NCBI RefSeq assembly: GCF_000612665.1
Contig: NZ_HG942065.1
Location: 43,355 to 107,354 of the forward strand
DNA length: 64,000 nucleotides
Direction of reading: 5' to 3'
Origin: Neobacillus dielmonensis
GTDB taxonomy: Bacteria; Bacillota; Bacilli; Bacillales; Cytobacillaceae
This document shows, in pieces, positions 55,844 to 64,000 of the stretch. The notes beneath the pieces were generated by a model. That model saw only the letters and a list, made by a program, of their open reading frames with translations, ran no database searches and was not told the DNA's origin. The position numbers were made by a program, and so were the translations under genes. Position 1 is the stretch's first letter. The number at the start of each line of letters is the position of its first letter.

Positions 55844-58561
55844 CTATGAATGAAGCATGGAATCTTGAATCGATTCTAAATCTGCTTCCGTGATGAGGAC
55901 ATCACGGGGCTTACTCCCGTTTGCGCCAGAAATATATCCGTTATCTTCTAGCATATCCATTAACCTTGCTGCCCGATTATACCCAATTTTAAACCGACGC
56001 TGCAAACTCGAGGTGGAAGCTCCCCCTTGGTCAATAATAAACTCACATGCATCATAGAACAATTCGTCTTCATCTGAGGTAACTTGTGCTTTTTTTAATA
56101 ATTCCTCTTGTTCAAATAAATAATCCGGCTCTCTTTGGCTTCTAACATAATCGGCAATCCGATCAATTTCTTCATCAGATACATATGACCCTTGGAGCCG
56201 GACTGGTTTTGAGGAGCCATTTTCTAAAAATAGCATATCCCCCCGGCCAAGCAGCTTTTCTGCACCACTAATATCAATAATGGTCCGTGAATCAACCTGT
56301 GATGACACGGAGAAGGCAATCCGGGTAGGAATATTTGCCTTAATTAAACCTGTAATAACATCAACTGATGGCCTTTGGGTGGCAACAATCAAGTGTATGC
56401 CACAGGCTCTGGCCTTTTGAGCAATTCGGCAGATGGCTTCTTCCACATCCGCCGGAGACATCATCATTAAATCTGCCAGCTCGTCAATGACAATAACGAT
56501 ATATGGCAATTTGTCAGCATATTGTTTATGCTCCATAGCCAAATCGTTAAATCTCCCGATATCGCGAACACCTGCATGTACAAACAATTCATAACGCCGT
56601 TCCATCTCATCTACCGCCCATTTTAATGAGGCAGTAGCTGCCTTCACATCGGTAATGACCGGGCTGACAAGATGGGGTATCCGATTATATGGAGCCAATT
56701 CTACCATTTTTGGGTCAATCAGCAACAGTTTTAAATCATCGGGAGTAGCTTTGTATAACAAACTCACTAAAATCGAGTTAATGCAGACGCTTTTTCCCGA
56801 ACCTGTTGCGCCGGCAATTAATCCATGCGGCATTTTTTTTAAGTCCGTTACAATCGGGCTACCGCCGATATCGAGACCTAGTACAGCTGTTAGTGGTGAT
56901 GGCGAATTGCGGAACACGCTGCTTTGAATAATTTCACTAATGAATACGGGCCTTGCCTTTTTGTTAGGTACTTCAATCCCGATCGTATGTTTACCCGGAA
57001 TTGGGGCCTCAATCCGGATATCCCTCGCAGCCAGGCTAAGTTTGATATCATCACTTAAATTAGTAATTTTATTTACTTTCACCCCCGGCTCAGGCTGAAC
57101 CTCAAAACGGGTTACTGCCGGGCCTTGCGTCACATTGACGACGCTTGCGCCAACATTAAAATTCTGTAATGTGAGATTTAAAACCTCCTGTTGATTCTCT
57201 ATCCACTCCGTATCATTCCCTTCGACAATCGGAGGTGTCAGCAAAGATGTGGTCGGGAACTGAAATAATTCCGAGTCACTAATTTGTTCTGTTATTTGCT
57301 GCATCTCAGGCTGGTTTTGGGGCTCTGGAACGGCATTGACTTGAGCTACTACAGGAGGCTGCTCCTGTTTTACACCCCGTGTCTGATTTACTCCCTTGGA
57401 TGCCCAAGACTCCCTATCTTGTTTTAGCATGAGAACATTAAATGGAAGATGGGACCTGCGCGGCCGCTCCGTCTTTCTCTCCTCCTCATCCGAAGGACTT
57501 TGGTCTGTGTGTACTACAGTATCCGTTTTGCCTGTTGAAGTTTCAAAAGTGTCATTTAAATCGGTTTCGTCTACATATGCAACTTCGTGGATGGCATTGC
57601 TAGAAATGTCTTCAACACCCGGGGCATTATTTTCAGGATTCCTCTTCCCCCCCCCTGGCATTACATCCTGTTCCTCATTGTTAGGTTCAACCTCATTCTC
57701 TACGCTAACAAATCTATTTTCAGGTTTTACAGGGACCTCCGTGTTCACGCTGTTGCTTTCAAATTTCACAGGAGAGTCCGTGGATCCACTGTTGCTTTCA
57801 AGCTTCAAAAGGGCTTCCATGGTTTCAATTTTATTTTCAACTTCTACAGAGGGTTCCACTGCCATCCGGCTGATTTCAAATTCCTTAGGAGGTTCCCAAG
57901 TGATGCTGCTGTTTTTAGATTGCTCAGGGGAATTCGTGGCCACGCTGTGGATCTTAGCAGCATCTGTTCCTTCCTCTTCGGTGGAATGCTGTTTGGAACG
58001 GCTATTGCTCTCTTCATCATCCCTGCCATCGTCCACTTTTAGCCTTTCTTGTTTCATTAGCGGCTCGTGAGCTGTTAAGCTGTCATTTTCTAAGAAATAA
58101 CCTAGTTCATATTCAATAACAGGATCCTGTGTTTTCGGCCGGTTAAACCCAAAAACCGGTGAAGGGATTTCTGTTGGATGAAATGGCCCGTGGCTTCTCG
58201 AAATGGGTTCCTTTTTGAAAACTTGGCGTTTTTGTGATGTGTTTTCGTTTTGGGAAATTGGCTCCTTCCGGGATACAGGTTCCTGTACTGGTGCAAGGTT
58301 TGATAGATCTAATTTCTTCCTCCCGGAGCTTCTTTCCGGTTTAATTTTTGGTATTCCCGTTTCACTGGGTTTATGAATTGGACTAGAACGAATGTGGTTT
58401 TTTGGATATTGGTAGGATATTCTCGCATCCACATCTTTTATGCTGTTAGGATTGCTCTTATGGAACAGCAGCTCCGGTTTATCATTATGTAAATAAGGGT
58501 CGTCAGATTCAAACTCATCTTCTTTTTTTAATTTTTGAATCAATTCTTGGATCCAACTCAA
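55844..58561 (-). CDS. sftA: SftA (YtpT), soluble FtsK/SpoIIIE-type DNA translocase
   Basis: 905 aa. Lacks the N-terminal membrane spans of SpoIIIE, as expected for SftA, which is recruited to the septum and clears DNA from it. Residues about 40-440 are a low-complexity, acidic/Pro/Ser-rich linker with loosely repeated units (VKFESNSVN, VPVKPENRF, LLKLESNSG). The translocase follows: Walker A in GATGSGKSVC, Walker B in VIVIDELADLM, and a C-terminal gamma winged helix (RRFKIGYNRAARLMDMLEDNGYI). Start at TTG (M-S-W-I-Q-E-L) behind AAAGAGTGAT; a GTG three codons upstream is less well placed. Confidence 0.94.
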   Translation of the reverse strand: MSWIQELIQKLKKEDEFESDDPYLHNDKPELLFHKSNPNSIKDVDARISYQYPKNHIRSSPIHKPSETGIPKIKPERSSGRKKLDLSNLAPVQEPVSRKEPISQNENTSQKRQVFKKEPISRSHGPFHPTEIPSPVFGFNRPKTQDPVIEYELGYFLENDSLTAHEPLMKQERLKVDDGRDDEESNSRSKQHSTEEEGTDAAKIHSVATNSPEQSKNSSITWEPPKEFEISRMAVEPSVEVENKIETMEALLKLESNSGSTDSPVKFESNSVNTEVPVKPENRFVSVENEVEPNNEEQDVMPGGGKRNPENNAPGVEDISSNAIHEVAYVDETDLNDTFETSTGKTDTVVHTDQSPSDEEERKTERPRRSHLPFNVLMLKQDRESWASKGVNQTRGVKQEQPPVVAQVNAVPEPQNQPEMQQITEQISDSELFQFPTTSLLTPPIVEGNDTEWIENQQEVLNLTLQNFNVGASVVNVTQGPAVTRFEVQPEPGVKVNKITNLSDDIKLSLAARDIRIEAPIPGKHTIGIEVPNKKARPVFISEIIQSSVFRNSPSPLTAVLGLDIGGSPIVTDLKKMPHGLIAGATGSGKSVCINSILVSLLYKATPDDLKLLLIDPKMVELAPYNRIPHLVSPVITDVKAATASLKWAVDEMERRYELFVHAGVRDIGRFNDLAMEHKQYADKLPYIVIVIDELADLMMMSPADVEEAICRIAQKARACGIHLIVATQRPSVDVITGLIKANIPTRIAFSVSSQVDSRTIIDISGAEKLLGRGDMLFLENGSSKPVRLQGSYVSDEEIDRIADYVRSQREPDYLFEQEELLKKAQVTSDEDELFYDACEFIIDQGGASTSSLQRRFKIGYNRAARLMDMLEDNGYISGANGSKPRDVLITEADLESIQDSMLHS

Positions 58562-58682
58562 AACAATCACTCTTTCTTCCTTTGCTATCTTTCTATTTTA
58601 GCAGTATTTAAGATTTTTTCGACAGGATTCTTTAGATTCAGCCGATTTTATTTATAAAATGACAATTGGATGGAAAAAGGCA

Positions 58683-58713
58683 ATGAAAAAAGACCACTTT
58701 TTTAAAGTGATCT
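58683..58713 (-). terminator. Terminator downstream of ytpQ
   Basis: Minus strand AGAtCACTTT-AAAA-AAGTGgTCT followed by TTTTT. Confidence 0.75.
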
Positions 58714-58745
58714 GTCAGCTATTAAACAGGGTTAAAACAACTTAA

Positions 58746-59540
58746 TCATTTGTTCTTTCCTAAAATGAATATCGGCTCTAGTTCTCCGTCTTCGTATAGG
58801 AAGGATAAGGCGGTTATCGGTGTTCGGCCGCTGGTGAAGAAACTCATCGCCATTTGGGCTAAAACATCATAGCCTCGGTCGTTCCGGATGTCACCAATAA
58901 TGAGTACATCCTGATGGGGAACTGCAACCACCATCGTTCCCTGTATCTTCTTGTTCATATCATTTAAGAACCCTTTGTTTAAGATTCTAGAGGCGTCATA
59001 ACCATCATTGGTATTTAAAAAATAAAAAATATTACCGGCCACTAGATCTTCTTTTAACGGGGTTGGTAATGACCTTGCATTAAACAGGGCGATTTCCTTT
59101 ATCCGTTCAGGCTCCCACCCTTCGTTCTCCATGATGCGTGCATCAATTAACCGATACGTGTTCCCCATGTCATAGGCATAAAAAACCCTAGTTTCTGCCG
59201 TATGCTCATCAGTTAGAAATGGAGCACCCTCCTCGGCTTCCGCTGGAAACGAGGTTGAGCGGATAACCGGAAAAATCTTCTTTTCATGATCGGTTAATTG
59301 GACCGGGTTTTCCATTGCCCGAAGCCCTTCCTCAACATAATAGACAACCTCGTCGATGGCTTTTTCTTTCTCCGAATTCCACTTTGCAATGATCCCTGTC
59401 AAGGAAACGGTAATTCCTTTCCCAGTGCGTTCACTTTCAATCCGGAGTTGGTCCTTTTCACGATCATAAATTAACTTTCTGTTTTCTCCTCGCAAACGTG
59501 ATTCTAGTTCACGCCGCATTCTTTGGCTATCCATCTTCAC
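58746..59540 (-). CDS. ytpQ: YtpQ, DUF1444 (UPF0354) protein
   Basis: 264 aa cytosolic protein. Conserved features of Ytp[42 protein letters not shown], and the C-terminal [11 protein letters not shown] with [22 protein letters not shown] ending. Function unknown. GTG start (M-K-M-D-S) as in B. subtilis; an ATG two codons later is possible. One base after ytpP, so co-transcribed. The ytpR gene that follows ytpQ in B. subtilis is missing here. Confidence 0.9.
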   Translation of the reverse strand: MKMDSQRMRRELESRLRGENRKLIYDREKDQLRIESERTGKGITVSLTGIIAKWNSEKEKAIDEVVYYVEEGLRAMENPVQLTDHEKKIFPVIRSTSFPAEAEEGAPFLTDEHTAETRVFYAYDMGNTYRLIDARIMENEGWEPERIKEIALFNARSLPTPLKEDLVAGNIFYFLNTNDGYDASRILNKGFLNDMNKKIQGTMVVAVPHQDVLIIGDIRNDRGYDVLAQMAMSFFTSGRTPITALSFLYEDGELEPIFILGKNK

Positions 59541-59541
59541 T

Positions 59542-59856
59542 TTAGCTCAGGCCCTTAATAAAGGATTCTACTTCTTCTTGTGTTTTACGGTCTTTGCTGA
59601 CAAAGCGGCCAAGCTCCTTCCCGTGGTCAAAGGCGATAAAGCTTGGAATGCCGTAAACGTCGAGCTGCTGGCATAAATCAATATATTCATCACGGTCTAC
59701 ATGGATAAAAGTATACTCAGGGAAGTTTGCTTCGATTTCTGGCAGTGCCGGTTCAATAAAGCGGCAATCCGGACACCAACCTGCAGAAAACATAAAGATT
59801 GCTTTATTTTGGCTTTTTACTTGTTCAAATTGCTCCATTGACTCTAAATTTTTCAC
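59542..59856 (-). CDS. ytpP: YtpP, thioredoxin-like protein
   Basis: 104 aa thioredoxin fold with active site WCPDC in [14 protein letters not shown] and cis-Pro in YGIPSFIAF. The WCPDC variant suggests a role distinct from TrxA (WCGPC). First gene of the ytpPQ pair. Confidence 0.92.
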   Translation of the reverse strand: MKNLESMEQFEQVKSQNKAIFMFSAGWCPDCRFIEPALPEIEANFPEYTFIHVDRDEYIDLCQQLDVYGIPSFIAFDHGKELGRFVSKDRKTQEEVESFIKGLS

Positions 59857-59984
59857 CGTAAATCATCCTCCATTTGCACTATTGTTTCTATTTTTTCCAT
59901 CATAACAGTGTTTCAGCCACTGAGTCCAACTAAATGAACCAGCCCTGCAGGAACACACTCTTTACATATCCATTTAAAGTTAAC

Positions 59985-60014
59985 AATAAAAAACGGAGGG
60001 CCGCCTCCGTTTTT
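59985..60014 (-). terminator. Terminator of the lipoprotein gene
   Basis: AAAAACGGAGG pairs with CCTCCGTTTTT around GCCG; T-run on the minus strand. It abuts the stop at 60016. Confidence 0.8.
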
Positions 60015-60015
60015 A

Positions 60016-60522
60016 TTAATATTGAACAGAACGAGCTATCTCCATCATCGTTTCTGCTTCTTGGGCCATACTGTTCGTCTCTACTTGAGTAGTAATTTTG
60101 GCCCCGCCAACACCGACAGTCACCTCATTTAAATCTTCTTCTACTTGTTTAATGGCCAAAAATCCAAACTGCTCAGCGCTCTTAAACTTCTCAATCGTAT
60201 CCAACTTTTTATATTGGTCTATCGTTGCCTGATAAACCACTTCGCTCGAAGGGTTCTCCTTTGGATTTATAAACAAGATATATGTGTTTGAACCATTTTT
60301 AAGAATGAGATTATTGGGTGCTTTTTCCTTAATTTCATACCCGAAAGGTAGATAAAACTTTATATTTTCGCTTTTTTTATTTGGCTTTTTTGCCTTCTCC
60401 TCAAATGCAGATTTTACTGACTTTATGGCATTTTTACTTTCTGCTTTATAAGAGGAATGTCCGCAAGCACTTAATAGGACAACAAATAGGAATAGAACAG
60501 AGATCGCTTTTAAAGATTTCAG
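60016..60522 (-). CDS. Lipoprotein, apparently CTG-initiated
   Basis: 168 aa, unknown family. The frame extends upstream of its first conventional start (ATG at 60276) into an ideal lipoprotein signal: L-K-S-L-K-A-I-S-V-L-F-L-F-V-V-L-L-S-A-C-G, with Cys of the lipobox LSAC at about residue 20. No ATG, GTG or TTG exists in frame between the upstream stop and the lipobox, but a CTG stands nine bases after a perfect AGGAGG (60537-60532). Translation therefore probably starts at this CTG. The mature part begins with a Lys/Asn-rich linker (residues 22-52). Terminator at the 3' end. Confidence 0.7.
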   Translation of the reverse strand: MKSLKAISVLFLFVVLLSACGHSSYKAESKNAIKSVKSAFEEKAKKPNKKSENIKFYLPFGYEIKEKAPNNLILKNGSNTYILFINPKENPSSEVVYQATIDQYKKLDTIEKFKSAEQFGFLAIKQVEEDLNEVTVGVGGAKITTQVETNSMAQEAETMMEIARSVQY

Positions 60523-60615
60523 ACGCTTTCGCCTCCTAAATATATGCTATCTCCATCATACCTTCCAAATTATTCAAATGACAAGAGTTTTGTCGAAAGT
60601 TACCGTCGAAAAATA

Positions 60616-61137
60616 TTAGTTTTGTGAAAACTTTTGGTGATAAGCAAATTGTCCCACTAACAGATACATAACGTGGGTAAACATTTCCGCACGATTAACC
60701 ATGCCATTAGTAAAGATTCCTACTGCCCCTTCTTGTTTACTAACATTTTTCTTTTTGGAAAAGTCCTCCATGACAATTCCAAGTTCCTCGCCTGCCCGCA
60801 GCCGTTCAGTGATTTCTTCAGGAAGGAGGAATCGCGCGCCGCCAGCAACAATCGGATTCATTTCGGTGGTCACTAAGGCGCCCCAATTACACAAAAGCAA
60901 TCCATGGCTGGTTTCATGGACTCCCCCTTCAAGACCCACACCTATATCTCCGGTTCCTTCCTTTAAGGCTGCTTTAGCGCGATTGATGGCACCTCTAATG
61001 GTTTCTTCATCTGAAAAAGGTTGATTGCTAACTCCCGATGATACGTCCAATGAGACAAACTCGGCTTCGTAGCCGGTGAAACTTCTTTCTACAGCAGCAA
61101 TTTTTGTGGGGTTTTTTGATCCGATGACAATCTTCAT
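60616..61137 (-). CDS. DUF84 family (inosine/xanthosine triphosphatase-like)
   Basis: 173 aa. MKIVIGSKNPTKIAAVERSF and GVSNQPFSDEETIRGAINRA are hallmarks of the YjjX/DUF84 family, which hydrolyses non-canonical purine nucleoside triphosphates; GVGLEGGVHET is the conserved loop. Start behind AAGGAG; longer in-frame versions run into the mobile repeat at 61159-61210 and are not credible. Confidence 0.88.
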   Translation of the reverse strand: MKIVIGSKNPTKIAAVERSFTGYEAEFVSLDVSSGVSNQPFSDEETIRGAINRAKAALKEGTGDIGVGLEGGVHETSHGLLLCNWGALVTTEMNPIVAGGARFLLPEEITERLRAGEELGIVMEDFSKKKNVSKQEGAVGIFTNGMVNRAEMFTHVMYLLVGQFAYHQKFSQN

Positions 61138-61150
61138 ATACGCAACTCCT

Positions 61151-61218
61151 TTGTGAATGGCTCTGTTAGATTTGGCTGTTAAAAAATCAAGTTTTTCATT
61201 TAACAGAGCCTTGTGAAT
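61151..61218. mobile_element. 52-bp MITE-like element with 10-bp inverted ends and 8-bp target duplication
   Basis: GGCTCTGTTA (61159-61168) and TAACAGAGCC (61201-61210) are perfect inverted termini of a 52-bp element. TTGTGAAT flanks it directly on both sides (61151-61158, 61211-61218). Its inner sequence GATTTGGCTGTTA..AAAAAATCAAG matches the outer parts of the element at 989-1142, with the GC-rich centre missing. Termini starting GGCTCT and 8-bp duplications are known of ISL3-family elements; that link is inference. Confidence 0.8.
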
Positions 61219-61246
61219 AAAAATAAGGCATGCGCATGACATGCCT
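61219..61246 (-). terminator. Terminator of ytoP
   Basis: AGGCATG (61226-61232) pairs with CATGCCT (61240-61246); T-rich tail on the minus strand. Confidence 0.7.
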
Positions 61247-61256
61247 CTTCAATAAA

Positions 61257-62330
61257 TCAGCTGTTAGCTTTAATGGATTCTACAGTGGTTTTGTCACAAG
61301 CTAAGACCAGTTTGGTCACCAATTCCTTTGCTGCGGCATAATCATCCACGTGTATAATCGATGCATGTGAATGTATATAGCGGGAGCAAATGCCAATTAC
61401 AGCACTTGGAATACCCTCATTCGAGAGATGCACACGTCCTGCGTCAGTGCCTCCCGGAGAGATAAAATATTGATATGGGATATGATGAGTTTCCGCTGTA
61501 TCGAGAACAAACTCACGCATTCCTCTATGCGTAACCATGGTCCGGTCAAAAATCCGCAACAGTGCTCCTTTGCCCAGTTGGCCAAATTGGTTTTTATCCC
61601 CTGTCATATCATTTGCTGGACTGGCATCAAGAGCAAAAAAGAGATCAGGCTTAATCATGTTAGCTGCCGTTTGTGCACCGCGTAAGCCAACTTCCTCTTG
61701 AACAGTAGCACCTGAATAAAGGATGTTTGGCAATGTTTCGTTTTGTAATTCCTGTAACAGCTCGATGGCTAATCCGCAGCCGTAACGGTTATCCCAAGCT
61801 TTTGCCATAATTTTTTTAGGATTGGCCATTGGAGTAAAAGGACAAATTGGCAATACAGCTTGGCCAGGCTTAATACCGATTTTTTCAGCGTCTTTCCGGT
61901 CATCTGCCCCGATATCAATGAGCATGTCTTTAATTTCTGGCAGTTTGTTTTTCTTAGAATCATCTAAAAGATGTGGAGGAATGGAGCCAACCACCCCTAT
62001 AATCGGACCATTTTGGGTTAAAATTTGAACACGCTGGGCAAGTAACACCTGTGCTGACCAGCCTCCAAGTGGCTGGAATCGAAGCATGCCATTGTCTGTT
62101 ATGGCCGTAATCATAAATCCAACTTCGTCCATATGGCCTGCAACCATAACCTTTGGACCGTCACCGTTTCCCCTTTTTACTCCAAAGATACTACCTAAAT
62201 TGTCTTGAATTATTTCATCGGCATACTTCGTTAATTGTTCCTTCATAAATTTTCGGACTAAATGCTCATTACCTGGTGCACCAGGGAGTTCAGTTAAAGT
62301 TTTGAAAAGCTTTAATGTTTGTTCGTTCAT
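61257..62330 (-). CDS. ytoP: YtoP, M42 family metallo-aminopeptidase
   Basis: 357 aa. Dinuclear-metal M42 peptidase: [11 protein letters not shown] (His/Asp ligands), AWDNRYGCG (bridging Asp), [11 protein letters not shown] (catalytic Glu and ligand) and [18 protein letters not shown] near the C-terminus. Cytosolic tetrahedral aminopeptidase, likely for acidic/neutral N-termini as in glutamyl aminopeptidase. AAGGAG before ATG. Confidence 0.93.
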   Translation of the reverse strand: MNEQTLKLFKTLTELPGAPGNEHLVRKFMKEQLTKYADEIIQDNLGSIFGVKRGNGDGPKVMVAGHMDEVGFMITAITDNGMLRFQPLGGWSAQVLLAQRVQILTQNGPIIGVVGSIPPHLLDDSKKNKLPEIKDMLIDIGADDRKDAEKIGIKPGQAVLPICPFTPMANPKKIMAKAWDNRYGCGLAIELLQELQNETLPNILYSGATVQEEVGLRGAQTAANMIKPDLFFALDASPANDMTGDKNQFGQLGKGALLRIFDRTMVTHRGMREFVLDTAETHHIPYQYFISPGGTDAGRVHLSNEGIPSAVIGICSRYIHSHASIIHVDDYAAAKELVTKLVLACDKTTVESIKANS

Positions 62331-62506
62331 TTTCTATCTCCTTACCATGCAATATATATGTATATATTATTATTTTAGCTAAACTTTTAAGTACTTACCA
62401 ATAATTCAATTATTAAATGTAATATTACCTAATTCCTGTTTAATACGATATACTGAAAGGGAAGTAATCATGTATTTTTTTCCAAAAAATTTTTGGAGGT
62501 CTGCAA

Positions 62507-62839
62507 ATGAACTGGAAGTCATCGTTAATTCTAGGCGCGGTTATCGGAGTGATTGGAGGATATGCTGCAAGGGAGTTTGTTTCCAAAAAAACAAAGGTCT
62601 CACCTGAAAAAGTTTTGGAATATGTGAAGAAACAATTTAAAGAATCTGGTCCTATTAGCGGTTCTTGGATACATATGGAAGCTGTACCATATGAAAAGCA
62701 TAAATTTCATTATCAAGTATATAAGGGGGGCATCTCAAAAAATACTAATGGAGCCAATGTGCAATATGAATTTATTGCAGATGCCTATACAGGCACGCTC
62801 ATAGATATACGTCGTCTCCCTGAGGATTTAGCTTCTTAA
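62507..62839 (+). CDS. ytzB: YtzB, PepSY-like small anchored protein
   Basis: 110 aa: one N-terminal membrane span rich in Gly/Ile/Val (residues 5-22), then a soluble PepSY-like domain (VSPEKVLEYVKKQFKES ... YEFIADAYTGTLIDIRRL). Position between ytoP and ytnP matches B. subtilis ytzB. Function unknown; PepSY domains are thought to inhibit proteases. GGAGGT before ATG. Confidence 0.85.
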   Translation: MNWKSSLILGAVIGVIGGYAAREFVSKKTKVSPEKVLEYVKKQFKESGPISGSWIHMEAVPYEKHKFHYQVYKGGISKNTNGANVQYEFIADAYTGTLIDIRRLPEDLAS

Positions 62840-62841
62840 AC

Positions 62842-62875
62842 AAACAAGCCGCGATAAAAAGCGGCTTGTTTAATT
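62842..62875. terminator. Bidirectional terminator, ytzB / ytnP
   Basis: AAACAAGCCGC (62842-62852) pairs with GCGGCTTGTTT (62861-62871), then TAATTT; T-run-poor on the minus strand. Confidence 0.7.
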
Positions 62876-62892
62876 TATACTTACCCAGCAGG

Positions 62893-63732
62893 TTATTTAA
62901 CTTCTATAAACTCCTTTAACTGCCCGGTCTCTTGGTCCCATTTAACCGCCCGGTAAAATGCATCATGGTAAAACGTAAACCAGGCATTTTGATTTGTTGC
63001 ATAAGGCAGCCATTTTTCTTTTTCCCTTATTGAATCCATTGGATAATCATCATAAGCCATTACCCATAATACGTTTTGATGGGCGTGGGTCGGCATTAGG
63101 TCAGCCATGTGGATCGCCATCTCGCCGCCATCCTCAATGATAATAATGCTATGGCCATCGCTATGGCCGCCCGTGTGGATCATTTGAATCGGCCCAAGGC
63201 TCCAGGTGCTTTCAAACGTTACTACTTGTGATTCAATTGCTTGCCAGTTTTCTTGCCAGTATGTACTTTTAGAGCGGATATTAGGGCTCCGCATTTCATC
63301 CCATTCAATCTTGGATACAATCATCTGGGCATTAGGAAATGAGGATTGATATCCCTCCACTTTAGGCTTGGTTAAACCGCAGGCATGGTCAAAGTGCAAA
63401 TGAGTCATAAGTACATAATCAATCGAATTTGTATCCAGTCCTAGCCGCTTAAGGGAGTCTTCTATTTCTGATTCTTTTGTAACTCCGTAATTTCTTTTTT
63501 GTTTATCTGTCAGTTTGCCGTTTCCCAAGCCAGATTCAATTAATAAATTTTTGCCCTCCATCTGCACCAAAATTGGGTCAGCCATAAGTTTAATTTGATT
63601 GTTGTCATTAGATGGATAACGCCTCGACCATAAAGGCTTGGGCACGACCCCAAACATTGCTCCCCCGTCCAAATGGGTCACTCCACCGGATAACCATGTT
63701 AATGTCACCTTGCCAATCTTTAACGTTTGCAT
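62893..63732 (-). CDS. ytnP: YtnP, metallo-beta-lactamase-fold lactonase-like hydrolase
   Basis: 279 aa. Zinc motif [11 protein letters not shown] (HxHxDH), later histidines in [14 protein letters not shown] and [12 protein letters not shown]. subtilis YtnP is reported as a quorum-quenching lactonase-like enzyme affecting Streptomyces signalling; the substrate here is unproven. AAGGAGG before ATG. Confidence 0.92.
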   Translation of the reverse strand: MQTLKIGKVTLTWLSGGVTHLDGGAMFGVVPKPLWSRRYPSNDNNQIKLMADPILVQMEGKNLLIESGLGNGKLTDKQKRNYGVTKESEIEDSLKRLGLDTNSIDYVLMTHLHFDHACGLTKPKVEGYQSSFPNAQMIVSKIEWDEMRSPNIRSKSTYWQENWQAIESQVVTFESTWSLGPIQMIHTGGHSDGHSIIIIEDGGEMAIHMADLMPTHAHQNVLWVMAYDDYPMDSIREKEKWLPYATNQNAWFTFYHDAFYRAVKWDQETGQLKEFIEVK

Positions 63733-63803
63733 TTTTCTTCAGCCCTCCTTAGTTAAAGTTTACCACTGACAGACTGTTTGGAAAACTCAAAACATTAATA
63801 AAA

Positions 63804-63828
63804 GAGGACAGTCAAGTAGACTGTCCTC
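63804..63828 (-). terminator. Terminator-like hairpin
   Basis: GAGGACAGTC pairs perfectly with GACTGTCCTC; TTTTA follows on the minus strand. A second hairpin (ATTGTCGAGAAA..TTTCTCGGCAAT, 63832-63866) followed by TTTTTC reads on the plus strand. The gene(s) they serve lie outside the window or are unclear. Confidence 0.5.
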
Positions 63829-63928
63829 AGATTGTCGAGAAAGGTTATTTTTCTCGGCAATTTTTCATTTTACTTGAATTAAAATATGATTTTTAGAATT
63901 GATTATCGCCTGCAATGGGGCCTATTGA

Positions 63929-64000
63929 TTTCCGCTCCAGGTGCTTCGCTTTCCGCGGGCGTGCCGGGGAGCCTCCTCGGCGCTTTAGCGCCTGCGGGGT
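63929..64000 (+). repeat. Third copy of the GC-rich mobile repeat, cut by window end
   Basis: TTGATTTCCGCTCCAGG followed by CGCTTTCCGCGGGCGTGCCGGGGAGCCTCCTCGGCGC matches 1003-1062 closely and in the same orientation. The left terminus may be the degenerate GGGGCC at 63917. The right end lies beyond the window. Confidence 0.75.

Noticed and set aside
57396..58070. Long 224-aa frame antisense to the SftA linker
   Set aside because: It is a Ser/Leu-rich shadow produced by the biased codons of the low-complexity linker and has no translation signals.
61138..61242. N-terminal extension of the DUF84 protein
   Set aside because: The extra residues are encoded by the inserted 52-bp element; AAGGAG and family alignment fix the start at 61137.

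Overview
This window is a chromosomal segment of an endospore-forming member of the Bacillaceae (Bacillus sensu lato, Neobacillus/Mesobacillus-like). The evidence is the moderate-to-low GC content, strong AGGAGG-type ribosome binding sites, sporulation genes (ytvI, ytrH/ytrI, ytfJ/gerW, an alpha/beta SASP) and gene order that follows the B. subtilis ytvI-pyk-pfkA-accDA ... ytoP-ytzB-ytnP block almost gene for gene. Most of the window is conserved core genome. I see no prophage, CRISPR array, rRNA or tRNA gene, or complete insertion sequence.

Layout. 1-8.3 kb: ytvI (cut by the window edge), the glycolytic pair pfkA-pyk, acetyl-CoA carboxylase accDA, and a GntR/FadR-type regulator coupled to NADP-type malic enzyme. 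8.3-18 kb: dnaE, the sporulation pair ytrH-ytrI, nrnA, ytpI, ytoI, ytkL and an Xaa-Pro dipeptidase. 18-20 kb: a strongly folded non-coding RNA with its own terminator, a Gly/Phe/Tyr-rich protein, a 54-residue ORF and a universal stress protein. 20-31.5 kb: moaB, an EcsC-family protein, ackA, ytxK, tpx, ytfJ-ytfI-yteJ, a frameshifted sppA, nadK2, rarD and an acyl-CoA ligase. 31.5-39 kb: SASP, thiI with its cysteine desulfurase, ezrA, refZ, a GAF-domain methionine sulfoxide reductase and a methionine gamma-lyase-like enzyme. 39-42.7 kb: rpsD with leader, two tandem arrays with a 52-bp period on either side of a broken small membrane gene, and T-box-controlled tyrS. 42.7-51.2 kb: a class A PBP, acsA facing acuABC, and ccpA. 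51.4-64 kb: aroA (chorismate mutase-DAHP synthase), the ytxGHJ stress operon, murC, sftA, ytpQ-ytpP, a lipoprotein that apparently starts at CTG, a DUF84 nucleotidase, ytoP, ytzB and ytnP.

How the genes work together. Carbon overflow is a theme: pfkA/pyk feed acetyl-CoA, accDA commits it to fatty acids, malic enzyme supplies NADPH/pyruvate, ackA exports acetate and acsA/acuABC retrieves it. The regulator ccpA lies in the same window as two good cre sites (upstream of ackA, and between acsA and acuA). Two near-identical FadR-type palindromes lie upstream of malic enzyme and of accD, which suggests that the neighbouring GntR protein couples the two units.

The least ordinary observations are: short mobile repeats (GGCTCTGTTA ends, perfect 8-bp target duplications) at 989-1142 and 61159-61210 with a third copy running off the right edge; the structured RNA at 18082-18317; the FadR-box pair; the 52-bp-period palindromic arrays; the CTG-initiated lipoprotein; and two frameshifted genes (sppA and a small membrane protein). 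I did not find a multi-gene system that looks wholly undescribed.
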